A stretch of 64,000 nt of DNA from Bacillus massilinigeriensis (GTDB lineage Bacteria; Bacillota; Bacilli; Bacillales; Cytobacillaceae), in NCBI RefSeq assembly GCF_900117315.1, contig NZ_LT630337.1, forward strand, positions 2,799,601 through 2,863,600, written 5' to 3'. The notes beneath the pieces are model-generated. The model saw only the letters and a program-made list of their open reading frames with translations, made no database searches and had not been told where the DNA came from. The translations under genes and the position numbers were made by a program. This document shows positions 25,443 through 35,021 of this stretch, piece after piece (position 1 is the stretch's first letter; each line of letters begins with the position of its first letter).

Positions 25443-26723
25443 TCATTCTGAATCTTTTTCTTCGCTTAAAAAAGAATGAAGGAAATCTTTATTAAAACTT
25501 GTATCCGTACCAATCCGATTGGGCTTCTCAACAGGTTTTAAACTGCTTGCATTCTCAATGATTTTTTCACCGAATTTCTCTTTCAGCTTTGAAACGGCTT
25601 CAATAAGTGGTTCCTTCTTTGCATCCTTTTCATAGGAAAATAAATCGAGCTGTTTAACAGCATGATTTTGTTCTACTAAATCCGTACCCGTGATTCCAAG
25701 TAAACGAATCGGGTCCCCACTCCAATGTTTTAGAAAAATACGCTTGGCTACCTTTCCTATTTCTTCTTTTAAATGGATAGGATTATTAAGCTTTTTGCTT
25801 CTCGTGAAGGTTGAACGATCCTTATAACGGATGGTGACACTCAGAGTTGTTGCAAATACTTGCTTTCTCTTCATCCGAACTGCTACCTTTTCACTTAGCA
25901 TGTCCAATACCTTGAAAAGTTCCTTTTGATTGGTTGTATCTCTTGGTAAGGTTGTTGAGTTTCCAATGCTTTTGAAATCAGAAACAGAATCTGGATCCAC
26001 TCTTCTCTGATCGTTGCCGTTTGCTCTTTCTTTTAGTCGAATTCCATTAATCCCTAACAAGCCTTTCAATATTAACTGATCGGCTTGTGCGAGGTCTTTA
26101 ATTGTAAGGATATTTATTTTTCTCAGCTTTTCCGCTGTTTTTTTTCCCACTCCATGCATCTCTTCAATGTCCATTGGCCATAAAACAGTAGGAATATCTC
26201 TTTTCCGTAATATCGTGATACCCATAGGCTTTTTCATATCAGAGGCCATTTTTGCAAGAAATTTATTTGGTGCTATCCCAATGCTACAAGGTAGATCAAG
26301 CTGGTGTAAAATTTGTTTTTGGATTGATTTTGCAATTTCGATAGGTGTGCCCAATTCAAAGCTATCTGTAATATCCATGTATCCTTCATCAATAGAAACA
26401 GGCTCAACTAGCTTAGAATATTCACTTAAGATTTCGAACATCCCCATCGAAGCAGCACGATAACGGTCGAAGTTTGGTTTCATCACTATAAGATTAGGAC
26501 AAAGCTTTTTTGCCTGCCATAGTGGCATGGTTGTTTTCACTCCTAATTTCCTTGCTTCATAGCTACTTGTTACAATAATGCCACGCCGTTCCTCTACATC
26601 CCCTGCTATGGCTAATGGTTTCCCCTTTAAAGAGGGATCATAGGCCATTTCAACGGATGCATAGAAGCTATTCATATCAACATGTAAAATGACTCGACCG
26701 TTTTTCGGATACATTTCCTTCAT
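25443..26723 (-). CDS. polY1: DNA polymerase IV (DinB/PolY1-like)
   Basis: Y-family lesion-bypass polymerase, 426 residues. VILHVDMNSFYASVEMAYDP (about 11-30) holds the first metal Asp, and EPVSIDEGYMDITD (about 107-120) the SxDE pair; HhH WPMDIEEMHGVGKKTAEKLRKI near 170; a C-terminal QLDLFSY segment (about 372-378) is a likely beta-clamp-binding motif. Same position as B. subtilis yqjH. The start is uncertain: ATG 26723 has GGGGAT about ten bases upstream; ATGs at 26714 and 26735 are alternatives. No LexA box is seen in front. Confidence 0.9.
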   Translation of the reverse strand: MKEMYPKNGRVILHVDMNSFYASVEMAYDPSLKGKPLAIAGDVEERRGIIVTSSYEARKLGVKTTMPLWQAKKLCPNLIVMKPNFDRYRAASMGMFEILSEYSKLVEPVSIDEGYMDITDSFELGTPIEIAKSIQKQILHQLDLPCSIGIAPNKFLAKMASDMKKPMGITILRKRDIPTVLWPMDIEEMHGVGKKTAEKLRKINILTIKDLAQADQLILKGLLGINGIRLKERANGNDQRRVDPDSVSDFKSIGNSTTLPRDTTNQKELFKVLDMLSEKVAVRMKRKQVFATTLSVTIRYKDRSTFTRSKKLNNPIHLKEEIGKVAKRIFLKHWSGDPIRLLGITGTDLVEQNHAVKQLDLFSYEKDAKKEPLIEAVSKLKEKFGEKIIENASSLKPVEKPNRIGTDTSFNKDFLHSFLSEEKDSE

Positions 26724-27085
26724 GCTCTGACACATCCCCAAAACAAATTCAACCTTATTTTATCATTTTCATAGAAATCTTCCTACTATGCGGCAAGTTG
26801 ATAAAAAATCAAAGCTCGAAACCCTAATCTAAAATGGGCATAGGAAGATGGCTACTTTTTGTGAAGAGATAGGGGTGCAGATATAGGTGGTTTTGTATTG
26901 GGGGAGTGATATTTTCTTTGATTCTTCCCAGGATTTTGCCTTTCATCAAAAACATAATAGACACTATCAGTAGTTCTTCCCAAAAGTATCCCTTCATCAA
27001 GCAAATATAAGACTTATCAAAGAATCCGTAAACGTCCATCCTATCAAACCCTCACCTCAACCATAGTGAACATGCCCAACAAACT
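26724..27085. other. Gap of about 360 bp without supported gene
   Basis: A minus-strand frame of 71 codons (26824-27039) lacks an SD and has no familiar motif, so it is not called. The right end approaches the CheW-gene terminator. B. subtilis has yqjG and yqjF near this position; no trace of either is readable. Confidence 0.5.
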
Positions 27086-27118
27086 AAAAAAAACAGCTAC
27101 AATAGTAGCTGCAAAATT
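27086..27118 (-). terminator. Terminator of the CheW-like gene
   Basis: CAGCTAC (27094-27100) and GTAGCTG (27105-27111) make a 7-bp stem with a 4-nt loop, followed by seven T on the minus strand. Confidence 0.85.
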
Positions 27119-27584
27119 ATACCTGACTCATCATAAACTCTTGAATTTCTCTGATGCCTTCTAAAGACTGAACAAGTTGAGTAGGACTGATGATTGTTAC
27201 TAATCTCGACTCTAAATTTGCAACTCCTACAAAATAACTTGTTTTTTGATAGGCTACCAGTCCAACCTGTTTTATTTTCTCTTCTGGGATATCAATGATT
27301 TCTTTTGCGTCCCGTACAAGTATGCCTATTGAAAGCTCTTCTGTTTGAAGAACGATAATTCTCACAGATGGATCAATAGAAAGAGATTGATAATTAAATA
27401 TTTGCTCCATATCAATGACAGGGATAAGTTCACCCCTAACCTTTACAATCCCCTTTACATAGTTTGGTAAATGAGGAATTGGTGTGGCACCCTCTAATTT
27501 TTCAATGGATACCACATATTGAATGGGAACAGCATACTCTTCAGAACCTACTATAAAGACAACAACTTTATTGGAATCAGCCAT
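27117..27584 (-). CDS. CheW-like chemotaxis coupling protein
   Basis: A 155-residue single CheW domain: VVVFIVGSEEYAVPIQYVVSIEKLEGATPIPHLPNYVKGIVKVRGELIPVIDM covers strands beta1-beta5, with the NxRGxxIPVxDL signature present as VRGELIPVIDM near 55-65. CheW bridges chemoreceptors and CheA. Start ATG 27584 follows GGGGGG by 8 nt; upstream in-frame codons lack support. The gene is alone, with a terminator, away from any flagellar or che gene, so it may be a second CheW or serve another receptor array. Confidence 0.85.
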   Translation of the reverse strand: MADSNKVVVFIVGSEEYAVPIQYVVSIEKLEGATPIPHLPNYVKGIVKVRGELIPVIDMEQIFNYQSLSIDPSVRIIVLQTEELSIGILVRDAKEIIDIPEEKIKQVGLVAYQKTSYFVGVANLESRLVTIISPTQLVQSLEGIREIQEFMMSQV

Positions 27585-27716
27585 GATTAATCCCCCCAAC
27601 GCGATAAGCATTTGTACGAAAGACATTTATTTAATAAACATCAAAGCGAAATTCTATCAAAGGAGAGCCTTTTAAGGCAAGGCCCTCCAACTATTTAATC
27701 AAAGACAAACTATTGA

Positions 27717-28835
27717 TCAAGCGGATACTTCTTCAATAATTGCAATAACCATTTCTGCTAGCTTATAAAGCTCTTCCACTGGCATACGTTCATTTGTTGT
27801 ATGGATTTCTTCATAACCAACTGCAAGGTTAACGGTTGGAATATTAAAGCCTGCAATCACGTTAGCATCACTTCCGCCACCACTTGATTGAAGCTCACAG
27901 CTACGGCCTATCTTCTCTGCAGCTTTACGTGCAACCTCAACAACATGGTCTCCCTCACCAAATTTAAAGCCAGGATACATTACCTCGACTTCAACTTCTG
28001 CCTTGCCACCCATTTCACTTGCTGCTTCTTCAAAGGCAACTTTCATTTTGCGTACTTGTTCTTCCATTTTTTCATTGATAAGGGAACGTGCCTCGGCTAA
28101 AATATCTACGCGATCACAAACGATATTTGTTTGGGATCCCCCTTCAAAACGACCAATGTTTGCAGTAGTTTCTTCATCGATTCGACCTAAAGGCATTCTT
28201 GCAATCGCCTTTGCAGCAATCGTAATAGCCGATACTCCTTTTTCAGGCGCTACTCCTGCATGAGCTGTTTTTCCGTAAATCACAGCCTTAATCTTTGCTT
28301 GAGTAGGGGCTGCAACAACGACATTACCTACCTTACCATCGCTATCAATTGCATAACCGTATTTAGCTGTAATTAATGAAGGATCAAGTGCCTTTGCGCC
28401 ATGTAAACCAGCTTCTTCTCCAACAGTAATGATAAATTGAATTTTTCCATGAGCAATATTTTGTTCTTTAAGCACGCGAATGATTTCTAACATGACCGCA
28501 AGCCCAGCTTTATCATCTGCCCCTAGAATAGTTGTGCCATCTGTTACGACATAGCCATCTTTAATGGAAGGCTTAACACCCTTTCCTGGCACTACTGTAT
28601 CCATATGTGAGGTAAAATATATTGTATCAACGCCTTCTTTTGTTCCTTCCAAGGTACAAATCAAATTACCTGCACCATGTCCTGTTTGTGCTGTAGTATC
28701 ATCTTCAAAAACATGGACACCCAAGTCTGTAAATTTTTGTTTTAAAACCTTAGCAATTTCTGCTTCATATTTTGTCTCAGAATCAATTTGTACAAGCTCT
28801 AGAAATTCATTTAATAATCTTTCCTGATTGATCAT
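27717..28835 (-). CDS. yqjE: M20 family peptidase, PepT-like (YqjE)
   Basis: Zinc-dependent exopeptidase, 372 residues, resembling tripeptidase T. Metal ligands: TSHMDTVVPG (His and Asp near 76-78), GADDKAG near 108, GEEAGLHG near 142, AIDSDG near 166 and the final His in VGYEEIHTTNERM near 349. Dimerisation domain between about 185 and 290. Substrate not determined; B. subtilis YqjE sits in the same place. Possibly transcribed from its own promoter. Confidence 0.9.
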   Translation of the reverse strand: MINQERLLNEFLELVQIDSETKYEAEIAKVLKQKFTDLGVHVFEDDTTAQTGHGAGNLICTLEGTKEGVDTIYFTSHMDTVVPGKGVKPSIKDGYVVTDGTTILGADDKAGLAVMLEIIRVLKEQNIAHGKIQFIITVGEEAGLHGAKALDPSLITAKYGYAIDSDGKVGNVVVAAPTQAKIKAVIYGKTAHAGVAPEKGVSAITIAAKAIARMPLGRIDEETTANIGRFEGGSQTNIVCDRVDILAEARSLINEKMEEQVRKMKVAFEEAASEMGGKAEVEVEVMYPGFKFGEGDHVVEVARKAAEKIGRSCELQSSGGGSDANVIAGFNIPTVNLAVGYEEIHTTNERMPVEELYKLAEMVIAIIEEVSA

Positions 28836-29063
28836 TCTTGGCTAACCTCCATATGTATGTGTATATTCACTATTTCAGTATACCTTTATTTGTTTCATTA
28901 CCGCAAATATTTTGTCAGTTATCTAGGAGTTGCTCTCCACAAAGGATTACAGATAATGGAATAAATATTATCTAATGTATGATTAATTGTGAAATCGAAG
29001 AATAACTAATTGAGGAGTATATTACAGTTAAAGTTGTGGTTTAACTTATTTAGATATTAGCAA

Positions 29064-29098
29064 GTAAAAATCAGAGAGAGAAGAATCTTCTCTCCCTG
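29064..29098 (-). terminator. Terminator of the acyl-CoA carboxylase operon
   Basis: CAGAGAGAGAAG (29072-29083) and CTTCTCTCCCTG (29087-29098) pair with one mismatch around a 3-nt loop; TTTTTA follows on the minus strand. The rest of 28836-29063 shows nothing recognisable. Confidence 0.85.
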
Positions 29099-29110
29099 AG
29101 TAGTGATGCA

Positions 29111-30661
29111 TTATAATGGTATATTTCCATGTTTCTTGTAAGGTCTTGATTCTTTTTTATTTCGAAGCATTTCCAAAGCTTGAACAATTTTGATTCTTGT
29201 TTCACGCGGGTCAATGACATCGTCTACCATGCCCATACTTGCCGCAACGTAAGGATTTGCAAATTTTTCACGATATTCTTCAATCTTCTGAGCTCTTGTC
29301 TCTTCTGGATTCTCACTTTTTTGAATTTCTCTTGCAAAAATAATATTTGCTGCTCCCTGTGGACCCATTACAGCAATTTCTGCATTCGGCCAAGCAAAAA
29401 CTAGATCGGCGCCAATTGATTTGCTGTTTAAGGCAACATAGGCACCTCCATAAGCCTTTCTTAAAATAATAGTCAGCTTAGGTACAGTTGCCTCTGAATA
29501 GGCATAAAGGATTTTTGCGCCATGTCGAATGATCCCACCATGTTCTTGTTTAACCCCAGGGAAAAATCCTGTAACGTCTTCAAACGTGATTATTGGAATA
29601 TTAAAGGAGTCACAGAAACGAATAAATCTGGATGCCTTATCAGATGAATTGATATCTAGACCACCAGCCATAAATTTAGGCTGATTACATACAAGGCCAA
29701 CAACTTCCCCTTTAATTCTTGCAAGCCCAACCACAACGTTTTTCGCAAAATCCTTATGAATTTCCATAAAGGATCCAGAGTCAACCACCTGTTCAACAAC
29801 TACTCTAACATCATATGGACGAATGGCATCAAAAGGAATAGCATCTGTTAAATCCGGACGGTAATCATCAGCCTCTTCAATAGGATTCATTGGTGGCTTT
29901 TCTTCATTATTCTGTGGAAGATAGCTTAATAGATGACGAACCTGTTCAATGACCTCCTGTTCAGTTTCCCCACGAAAATGGGCATTACCGCTAATGGAGT
30001 TATGAACCTTCGCACCTCCAAGATCCTCTGCTGAAATCTTTTCACCAGTAACAGTTTCAATAACCTTTGGCCCTGTAATAAACATTTGACTCGTTTTTTC
30101 AACCATGAATACAAAATCAGTTATTGCTGGAGAATACACGGCACCACCAGCACATGGGCCCATAATAACAGAAATTTGTGGAATCACACCGGAATAAATA
30201 GAATTCCGATAAAATATCTGTCCGTATCCATCTAGTGAAACGACGCCTTCTTGGATTCTCGCACCGCCTGAATCGTTTAATCCAACAAACGGGGCGCCAT
30301 TTTTTGCGGCTAAATCCATTACATTGGCAATTTTATAAGCATGCATTTCCCCTAATGCACCACCGAAAACGGTAAAATCCTGTGAGAACAAGTAGATAGG
30401 TCTTCCGTTCACCTTCCCGTAACCGGTTACAACTCCATCACCAGGACCTTTCTGATTCTCAAGACCAAAGTCCTTACAGCGGTGCTCTATAAAGGGGTTA
30501 AGCTCAACAAATGTGCCTGGATCGACTAAGAGTTCAATTCGTTCTCTTGCAGTCAATTTCCCTTTATAATGCTGTTTGTCGATTCTTTCATCTCCACCGC
30601 CTAGTTCAACCTCTCGCTTTCGGTCATAGAGATCATTGATTTTGTCATAGATGTCAATCAT
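29111..30661 (-). CDS. yqjD: Acyl-CoA carboxylase beta subunit (propionyl-CoA carboxylase type)
   Basis: Carboxyltransferase subunit of 516 residues that moves CO2 from carboxybiotin to an acyl-CoA, most likely propionyl-CoA giving (S)-methylmalonyl-CoA. N- and C-lobe crotonase folds; oxyanion loops FVGLNDSGGARIQEG and GPCAGGAVYSPA in the N-lobe, and FEDVTGFFPGVKQEHGGIIRHGAK, KAYGGAYVALNSK in the C-lobe. Also close to MmdA decarboxylase alpha. Coupled to the epimerase gene by an 8-nt overlap, which supports the methylmalonyl route. No biotin carboxylase/BCCP gene is in the window. Confidence 0.92.
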   Translation of the reverse strand: MIDIYDKINDLYDRKREVELGGGDERIDKQHYKGKLTARERIELLVDPGTFVELNPFIEHRCKDFGLENQKGPGDGVVTGYGKVNGRPIYLFSQDFTVFGGALGEMHAYKIANVMDLAAKNGAPFVGLNDSGGARIQEGVVSLDGYGQIFYRNSIYSGVIPQISVIMGPCAGGAVYSPAITDFVFMVEKTSQMFITGPKVIETVTGEKISAEDLGGAKVHNSISGNAHFRGETEQEVIEQVRHLLSYLPQNNEEKPPMNPIEEADDYRPDLTDAIPFDAIRPYDVRVVVEQVVDSGSFMEIHKDFAKNVVVGLARIKGEVVGLVCNQPKFMAGGLDINSSDKASRFIRFCDSFNIPIITFEDVTGFFPGVKQEHGGIIRHGAKILYAYSEATVPKLTIILRKAYGGAYVALNSKSIGADLVFAWPNAEIAVMGPQGAANIIFAREIQKSENPEETRAQKIEEYREKFANPYVAASMGMVDDVIDPRETRIKIVQALEMLRNKKESRPYKKHGNIPL

Positions 30662-31076
30662 GTTTCTCTCCCTCTCCCTTTTTTTCACAAAGTTCGAATA
30701 AAACGCTTTCAGTAGATTTAGGATGCATGAAGGCAACTAAAGCTCCCCCAGCTCCAATCTTTGGCTCTTCCTGAATCATTCGAATGCCCTTTGTCTTTAT
30801 TTCATTGATTCGATCCTGAATGGAATCGACACCTAATGCAACGTGATGAATACCTTGTCCCCTTTTTTCAAGGAATTTTGCAATTGTACTGTCTGGACTA
30901 GTTGGCTCTAACAATTCTAATTTCGATTGTCCAATTTTTAGAAAGGCTACTTTTAATTTCTCGCTTTCTACTTCTTCAATGCCTAATAGAGGGAGCTTTA
31001 AAATGTCTGTGTAGAATGGAAGTGTTTCCTCTAATGAATGAACTGCAATTCCAATATGATCGATTTTCTTAATCAA
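30654..31076 (-). CDS. mce: Methylmalonyl-CoA epimerase
   Basis: Interconverts (2S)- and (2R)-methylmalonyl-CoA. The 140 residues form a vicinal-oxygen-chelate protein: metal-binding IDHIGIAVHSLEETLPFY near 5-22 (His), QSKLELLEPT near 57 (Glu), GQGIHHVALGV near 80 (His) and ESVLFELCE near 125 (Glu). TTG at 31076 is preferred, with AAGGTG eight bases upstream; GTG at 31085 is the alternative. Its TGA lies inside the start of the carboxylase gene (ATGATTGA). Confidence 0.9.
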   Translation of the reverse strand: MIKKIDHIGIAVHSLEETLPFYTDILKLPLLGIEEVESEKLKVAFLKIGQSKLELLEPTSPDSTIAKFLEKRGQGIHHVALGVDSIQDRINEIKTKGIRMIQEEPKIGAGGALVAFMHPKSTESVLFELCEKKGEGEKHD

Positions 31077-31265
31077 CCCTCTCACACCTTTCTATTTATA
31101 TAAAATAACTTTTCTTAAAAATTGGTATTTATATAAAAACATTTCAATAATCTAATTAATCTGACATCTATTAATATATCATAAATTGATTCGTACTCAC
31201 TTAAAATTTTCACCATTTTGAAAATATTCGATAATATTTAAAATATGCCTTCCGTTTTTGAACGG

Positions 31266-31294
31266 TTGTCCAGCACTCAAATTCCTTGTAAAAT
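31266..31294 (+). promoter_or_regulatory. Sigma-A promoter of the Prli42-like gene
   Basis: TTGTCC (31266-31271), 17-bp spacer and TAAAAT (31289-31294), 29 bp before the TTG start. Confidence 0.55.
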
Positions 31295-31323
31295 ATGATT
31301 ATAAAGAAAAAGGAGGATGCACT

Positions 31324-31419
31324 TTGAGAAATAAAAAGACAAGAAAAATATTTGTATACCTAATGCTTTTTGCCATGCTTGCTTCCACCCTTTTAATTGG
31401 AATTTCGGCATATCTATAG
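31324..31419 (+). CDS. prli42: Stressosome-associated protein Prli42-like (31 residues)
   Basis: A tiny membrane protein: basic N-terminus MRNKKTRKIF, then one hydrophobic segment (VYLMLFAMLASTLLIGISAYL, here split as residues 11-31). This layout matches Prli42, which in Listeria anchors the stressosome through RsbR and is conserved in Firmicutes. Start is TTG at 31324 with a strong AAGGAGG seven bases before it. Too short for usual gene callers. Confidence 0.85.
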   Translation: MRNKKTRKIFVYLMLFAMLASTLLIGISAYL

Positions 31420-31440
31420 AAACCAGCTTATTTTTGGGTT

Positions 31441-31480
31441 AAAAAAAAAGCCGTAGGCACAAAACTTGCCCACAGCTTGC
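31441..31480 (-). terminator. Terminator of the YqjA-like gene
   Basis: AGCCGTAGGCA (31449-31459) and TGCCCACAGCT (31467-31477) pair over 11 bp with G-U pairs; nine T follow on the minus strand. Confidence 0.85.
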
Positions 31481-31550
31481 AATGAATATTAAGGGACTAG
31501 ATTCGGAATACTTCTTACTTTGCTGAATCTAGTTCTCACATTGTTTGTAA

Positions 31551-32546
31551 TCAATGTAATCCTAATATCCGTCTGATACTTTTCTTTTTGTTCCCATCCA
31601 TTTTATAAAAATTCCTCTTAATCACTAGATATTCTTCCATTTCCCGAACAAAATGTAACAATGCCGCTCTTGTTTCAAATTCTTCCCTTGTCACAGGTAG
31701 TTCCTGATTTTGAAATTGCACCCGCATTTTTGCTATCTTGTCGAGAAAAATAATTGCTGTATCTCCTGGATGTATATGATTGGATAAATCTTCAATAAAA
31801 TCTGCAATCTTTTTTGCCTGTTCCACTTCCAAAGATAACGAAGTGACAATCGGTAACACCCGTTCAATAATTTCAAATTGCTTATCCCTCATTTTAAAAT
31901 ACTGATAATGAAAATTCTCATTTCTTAAAAAGTGATTTTCTATGTCCAAAAAGGCAATCTGCCTTGCTTCATCGATTAATTTGGATGTTTCTGTAATTTC
32001 GCTTCCTCCCCAATTACTTTCATGCGTTCTTAAATAAATAACAATTTCGTCAAATATCTTTTTGAAATTCCGTTCAATTTGTCTTTGATAATCCTCTAGC
32101 TTGTTGTCCAAGCTTGGAATATATAGATTCATAATTAACGCAACACCAATACCAATAAAAATGATCCCTAATTCATTTATAATGAGATCAAGTGACACTT
32201 CTTTTGCCATAAAAACATGAAGGATAATAACTGTACTTGAGACAATACCCTCACTAGCCTTGAACATGACCACCGTAGGAATAAAAAATAATATCATGAA
32301 ACCGATTACTAATGGGTGATAAGCTATTAATTCGAAAAAGGCGGAAGAAAACACGATTGCTATAATACATGCTAGAATCCTATCCCAAGAAGCCCTAATG
32401 GATTTAAGCTTAGTTACTTTAATACATAAGACGGTCAGGATTCCCGCTGAGGCATAATTATGTAATCCCAGATATTGTGCAAGTAAAATGGAAATGGTCA
32501 TTCCTAAAGCAGTCTTTATCGTTCGATAACCGATCTTAAATCTCAT
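31551..32546 (-). CDS. yqjA: Aromatic acid exporter family membrane protein (YqjA-like)
   Basis: A 331-residue ArAE-type protein (DUF939). About four or five membrane helices occupy residues 10-150 (FKIGYRTIKTALGMTISILLAQ is the family opening). The C-terminal cytosolic half (about 155-325) is helical and charged. Related proteins are proposed efflux components; substrate unknown. Single gene with terminator, located between mce and the amino-acid transporter as in B. subtilis. Confidence 0.85.
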   Translation of the reverse strand: MRFKIGYRTIKTALGMTISILLAQYLGLHNYASAGILTVLCIKVTKLKSIRASWDRILACIIAIVFSSAFFELIAYHPLVIGFMILFFIPTVVMFKASEGIVSSTVIILHVFMAKEVSLDLIINELGIIFIGIGVALIMNLYIPSLDNKLEDYQRQIERNFKKIFDEIVIYLRTHESNWGGSEITETSKLIDEARQIAFLDIENHFLRNENFHYQYFKMRDKQFEIIERVLPIVTSLSLEVEQAKKIADFIEDLSNHIHPGDTAIIFLDKIAKMRVQFQNQELPVTREEFETRAALLHFVREMEEYLVIKRNFYKMDGNKKKSIRRILGLH

Positions 32547-32591
32547 AAATGAATATTCCCCTCTTAATAATTAAATCCACTTATTTATTAT

Positions 32592-32626
32592 ATAAAAACA
32601 AGAAGATGATCAGTGACCATCTTCTC
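32592..32626 (-). terminator. Terminator of the art operon
   Basis: AGAAGATGATCA (32601-32612) pairs with TGACCATCTTCT (32614-32625) with one mismatch; T-rich sequence follows on the minus strand. Confidence 0.7.
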
Positions 32627-32640
32627 ATAGAATATCCTTA

Positions 32641-33363
32641 TTAAAGCATTTTTTGCAAGAATTCAGAAGCTCTTTTACTTTTTGGCTTTGTGAAAAACTC
32701 GTTTGGGGTTGAATCCTCTAATAGTACCCCACCGTCTAAAAACAAAACACGATCCGCTACTTCCTTGGCAAAGCCCATTTCATGTGTGACAATCGCCATT
32801 GTCATGCCAGTATGTGCCAATGATTTCATGACCTCAAGGACTTCCTTAACCATCTCTGGGTCCAATGCGGAGGTTGGTTCATCAAAGAGCATGACCTCCG
32901 GTTGCATGGCAAGCGCTCTTGCTATGGCAACACGCTGTTTTTGTCCTCCAGATAAACGATTTGGGTACTCACTTGCCTTCGAAGATAGACCAACCCTTTC
33001 CAAAAGCTCTAATCCATTCTTCTCAGCAGCTGACTTAGAAATTCCTTTTACTTTCATTGGTGCATAGGTTAAATTTTCAAGGACTGTTTTATGAGGGAAT
33101 AAATGAAAATGCTGAAAAACCATCCCTACATTTTGACGAATCTTCATAATATTCGTTTTCTTATCGGTAATTTCTTGATTTCCAATCCAAATCTGACCTT
33201 TTGTCGGAGTTTCAAGTAGATTCATGCACCTTAGAAAGGTCGATTTTCCAGACCCTGAAGGTCCAATAATAGCAACAACCTCTCCTTCATTAATGAAGGT
33301 TGAAATTCCTTTTAACACTTCAAGCTTTCCGAACGATTTATGCAAATCTTCAACCTTAATCAC
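32641..33363 (-). CDS. artM: Amino-acid ABC transporter, ATP-binding protein (arginine type)
   Basis: The 240-residue ATPase of a polar amino-acid importer. Walker [10 protein letters not shown] at 34-42, Q-loop in [11 protein letters not shown], signature [15 protein letters not shown] near 137, Walker [14 protein letters not shown] near 158, H-loop VTHEMGFA near 194. Starts with GTG inside the end of the permease gene (8-nt overlap, GTGATTAA). Corresponds to yqiZ in B. subtilis. Confidence 0.93.
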   Translation of the reverse strand: MIKVEDLHKSFGKLEVLKGISTFINEGEVVAIIGPSGSGKSTFLRCMNLLETPTKGQIWIGNQEITDKKTNIMKIRQNVGMVFQHFHLFPHKTVLENLTYAPMKVKGISKSAAEKNGLELLERVGLSSKASEYPNRLSGGQKQRVAIARALAMQPEVMLFDEPTSALDPEMVKEVLEVMKSLAHTGMTMAIVTHEMGFAKEVADRVLFLDGGVLLEDSTPNEFFTKPKSKRASEFLQKML

Positions 33364-34015
33364 TTCTTCTCATTCTCCTTTCAATTGCTTTTCCAATGAA
33401 TGTTAAGGAGATTACCATTAAATAATAAATTAATCCTGCAATTAAGAGTGGTTCAAAGAAAGAGAACTTGTCCCCTCCAACAATATAGGCTCGGCGCATA
33501 ATATCACCTACACCAATGGTCGTTACAATCGCAGACTCTTTTGTTAAGGAAATAAATTCATTCATTAGAGCTGGCAGGATATTTTTCATGGCCTGCGGTA
33601 AGATGATATTCAACATCATTTTTCTATAAGGCACACCTAATGCAATGGCAGCCTCGCTTTGACCCTTATCAACTGCCATTATTCCGGCGCGAATAATCTC
33701 TGAAATGTAGGCTGCTGAATTAAGACCAAATGAAATGATAGCAGCAACATACGGTTCAATTTGATATCCAACGATTTGTGGAGAGCCGAAGTAAATTAGC
33801 ATAAGCTGTAATACTAAAGGCGTCCCACGAAAAATGGAAGTATATGCATCCGCAAACCAGCCTAATATTCGTATATTGCTAATTTTTAAAAGCGCGAGCA
33901 GTATGCTTAGTACAAACCCTATTAACCCAGCAATGATGACTATTTGAAGGGTAACACCGATTCCTTTTAAAATATAAGGGACAGATGGGAGGATGGGGGT
34001 GAAATCTAGATTCAT
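33356..34015 (-). CDS. artQ: Amino-acid ABC transporter, permease
   Basis: A 219-residue HisM/GlnP-type permease with about five membrane helices (near 18-40, 55-75, 85-105, 150-170 and 188-210). The EAA loop is [23 protein letters not shown] near 121-143, the contact to ATPase. Translation overlaps the ATPase gene; 63 bp from the binding-protein gene. Confidence 0.93.
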   Translation of the reverse strand: MNLDFTPILPSVPYILKGIGVTLQIVIIAGLIGFVLSILLALLKISNIRILGWFADAYTSIFRGTPLVLQLMLIYFGSPQIVGYQIEPYVAAIISFGLNSAAYISEIIRAGIMAVDKGQSEAAIALGVPYRKMMLNIILPQAMKNILPALMNEFISLTKESAIVTTIGVGDIMRRAYIVGGDKFSFFEPLLIAGLIYYLMVISLTFIGKAIERRMRRSD

Positions 34016-34078
34016 AAAGAACCTCCTCTCAAATTTTTGAATAAATTACTTTGGTGAAAAAACACCTTAGTAGATTCT

Positions 34079-34858
34079 TTACTTGTTAAACCATTTCACG
34101 ATTAGCTTGTCGATTTCACCGTTCTCTTTCATTTCGATTAATGCTTGATTAAAATCATTCGTTAGCTTACTGTCTTTTGGAAACGCAATGGCATACCCGG
34201 CGTCCTCTGCATTCCCTTCAATGGTAAAACCATCAAGATCCTTATTCTTTTTGAAATATTCTTTAGCAACAGTATCTTCTATAATGGCTGCTTCAAAACG
34301 GCCAGCCTTGATTTCTTGAATTAATTCAGGTATACGATTTCGATTTTCGATTTTTATGTTAATATCCTTCTTAATATTATTTGCTTCTTCTTCTTGGACT
34401 GAAGCAAGTTGAACCCCAACTGTTTTTCCTTTAAGATCCACTAAGGTTTTAACTTTGCTATCCTTTTTTGTTACGATCATATGCTTTGCTTGATAATACA
34501 CATCTGAAAAATCTACATTCTTTTTCCTTTCTTCAGTTGGTGTCATACCAGCAAGAACAAAATCAACTTGCTTTGCTTCAATGGAAGGAATTAATCCATT
34601 AAAGTCCATATCTCTAACTTGAACTGTGTATCCTAGCTTTTCTCCTATTGTCTTTGCTATATCGACATCAAGACCTATAATTTCATCACTTTTAGCTGTA
34701 TCAACATATTCAAATGGTTGATAATCTGCTGAAGTACCCATAACAATTACCTTTGAATCTTTCCCATTCTTTTCACTACTTTTATCATTTGCTCCACATG
34801 CAGCTAATATCCCAACTAGAAATATGCTCATGAACATAATCGATACGGCTTTTTTCAT
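34079..34858 (-). CDS. artP: Amino-acid ABC transporter, substrate-binding lipoprotein
   Basis: A 259-residue type-2 solute-binding protein. Lipobox LAAC with Cys21. GTSADYQPFEY near 42 and LDVDIAKTIGEKLGY near 64 are the typical binding-pocket opening; GLIPSIEAKQVDFVLAGMTPTEERKK near 87-112 is the family signature. Specificity for arginine is inferred from position (B. subtilis yqiX/artP) and a possible ArgR site upstream. Confidence 0.9.
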   Translation of the reverse strand: MKKAVSIMFMSIFLVGILAACGANDKSSEKNGKDSKVIVMGTSADYQPFEYVDTAKSDEIIGLDVDIAKTIGEKLGYTVQVRDMDFNGLIPSIEAKQVDFVLAGMTPTEERKKNVDFSDVYYQAKHMIVTKKDSKVKTLVDLKGKTVGVQLASVQEEEANNIKKDINIKIENRNRIPELIQEIKAGRFEAAIIEDTVAKEYFKKNKDLDGFTIEGNAEDAGYAIAFPKDSKLTNDFNQALIEMKENGEIDKLIVKWFNK

Positions 34859-35021
34859 TATTAATTTTCCTCCTATAATTATATGAAAATTATTTTTTTG
34901 TTTACCTAAAGGTAATAATCATATCTTATGCAAGATAAAATGATTTCAATTTCAGAATTAATAACTATGCAATAAAATGTATTTTAACACATATTTATAT
35001 TTATGCAATAAAAATATTATT

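Noticed and set aside
26824-27039. Minus-strand frame of 71 codons in the gap after the polymerase gene
   Set aside because: No SD, unusual composition and no recognisable motif; treated as chance.
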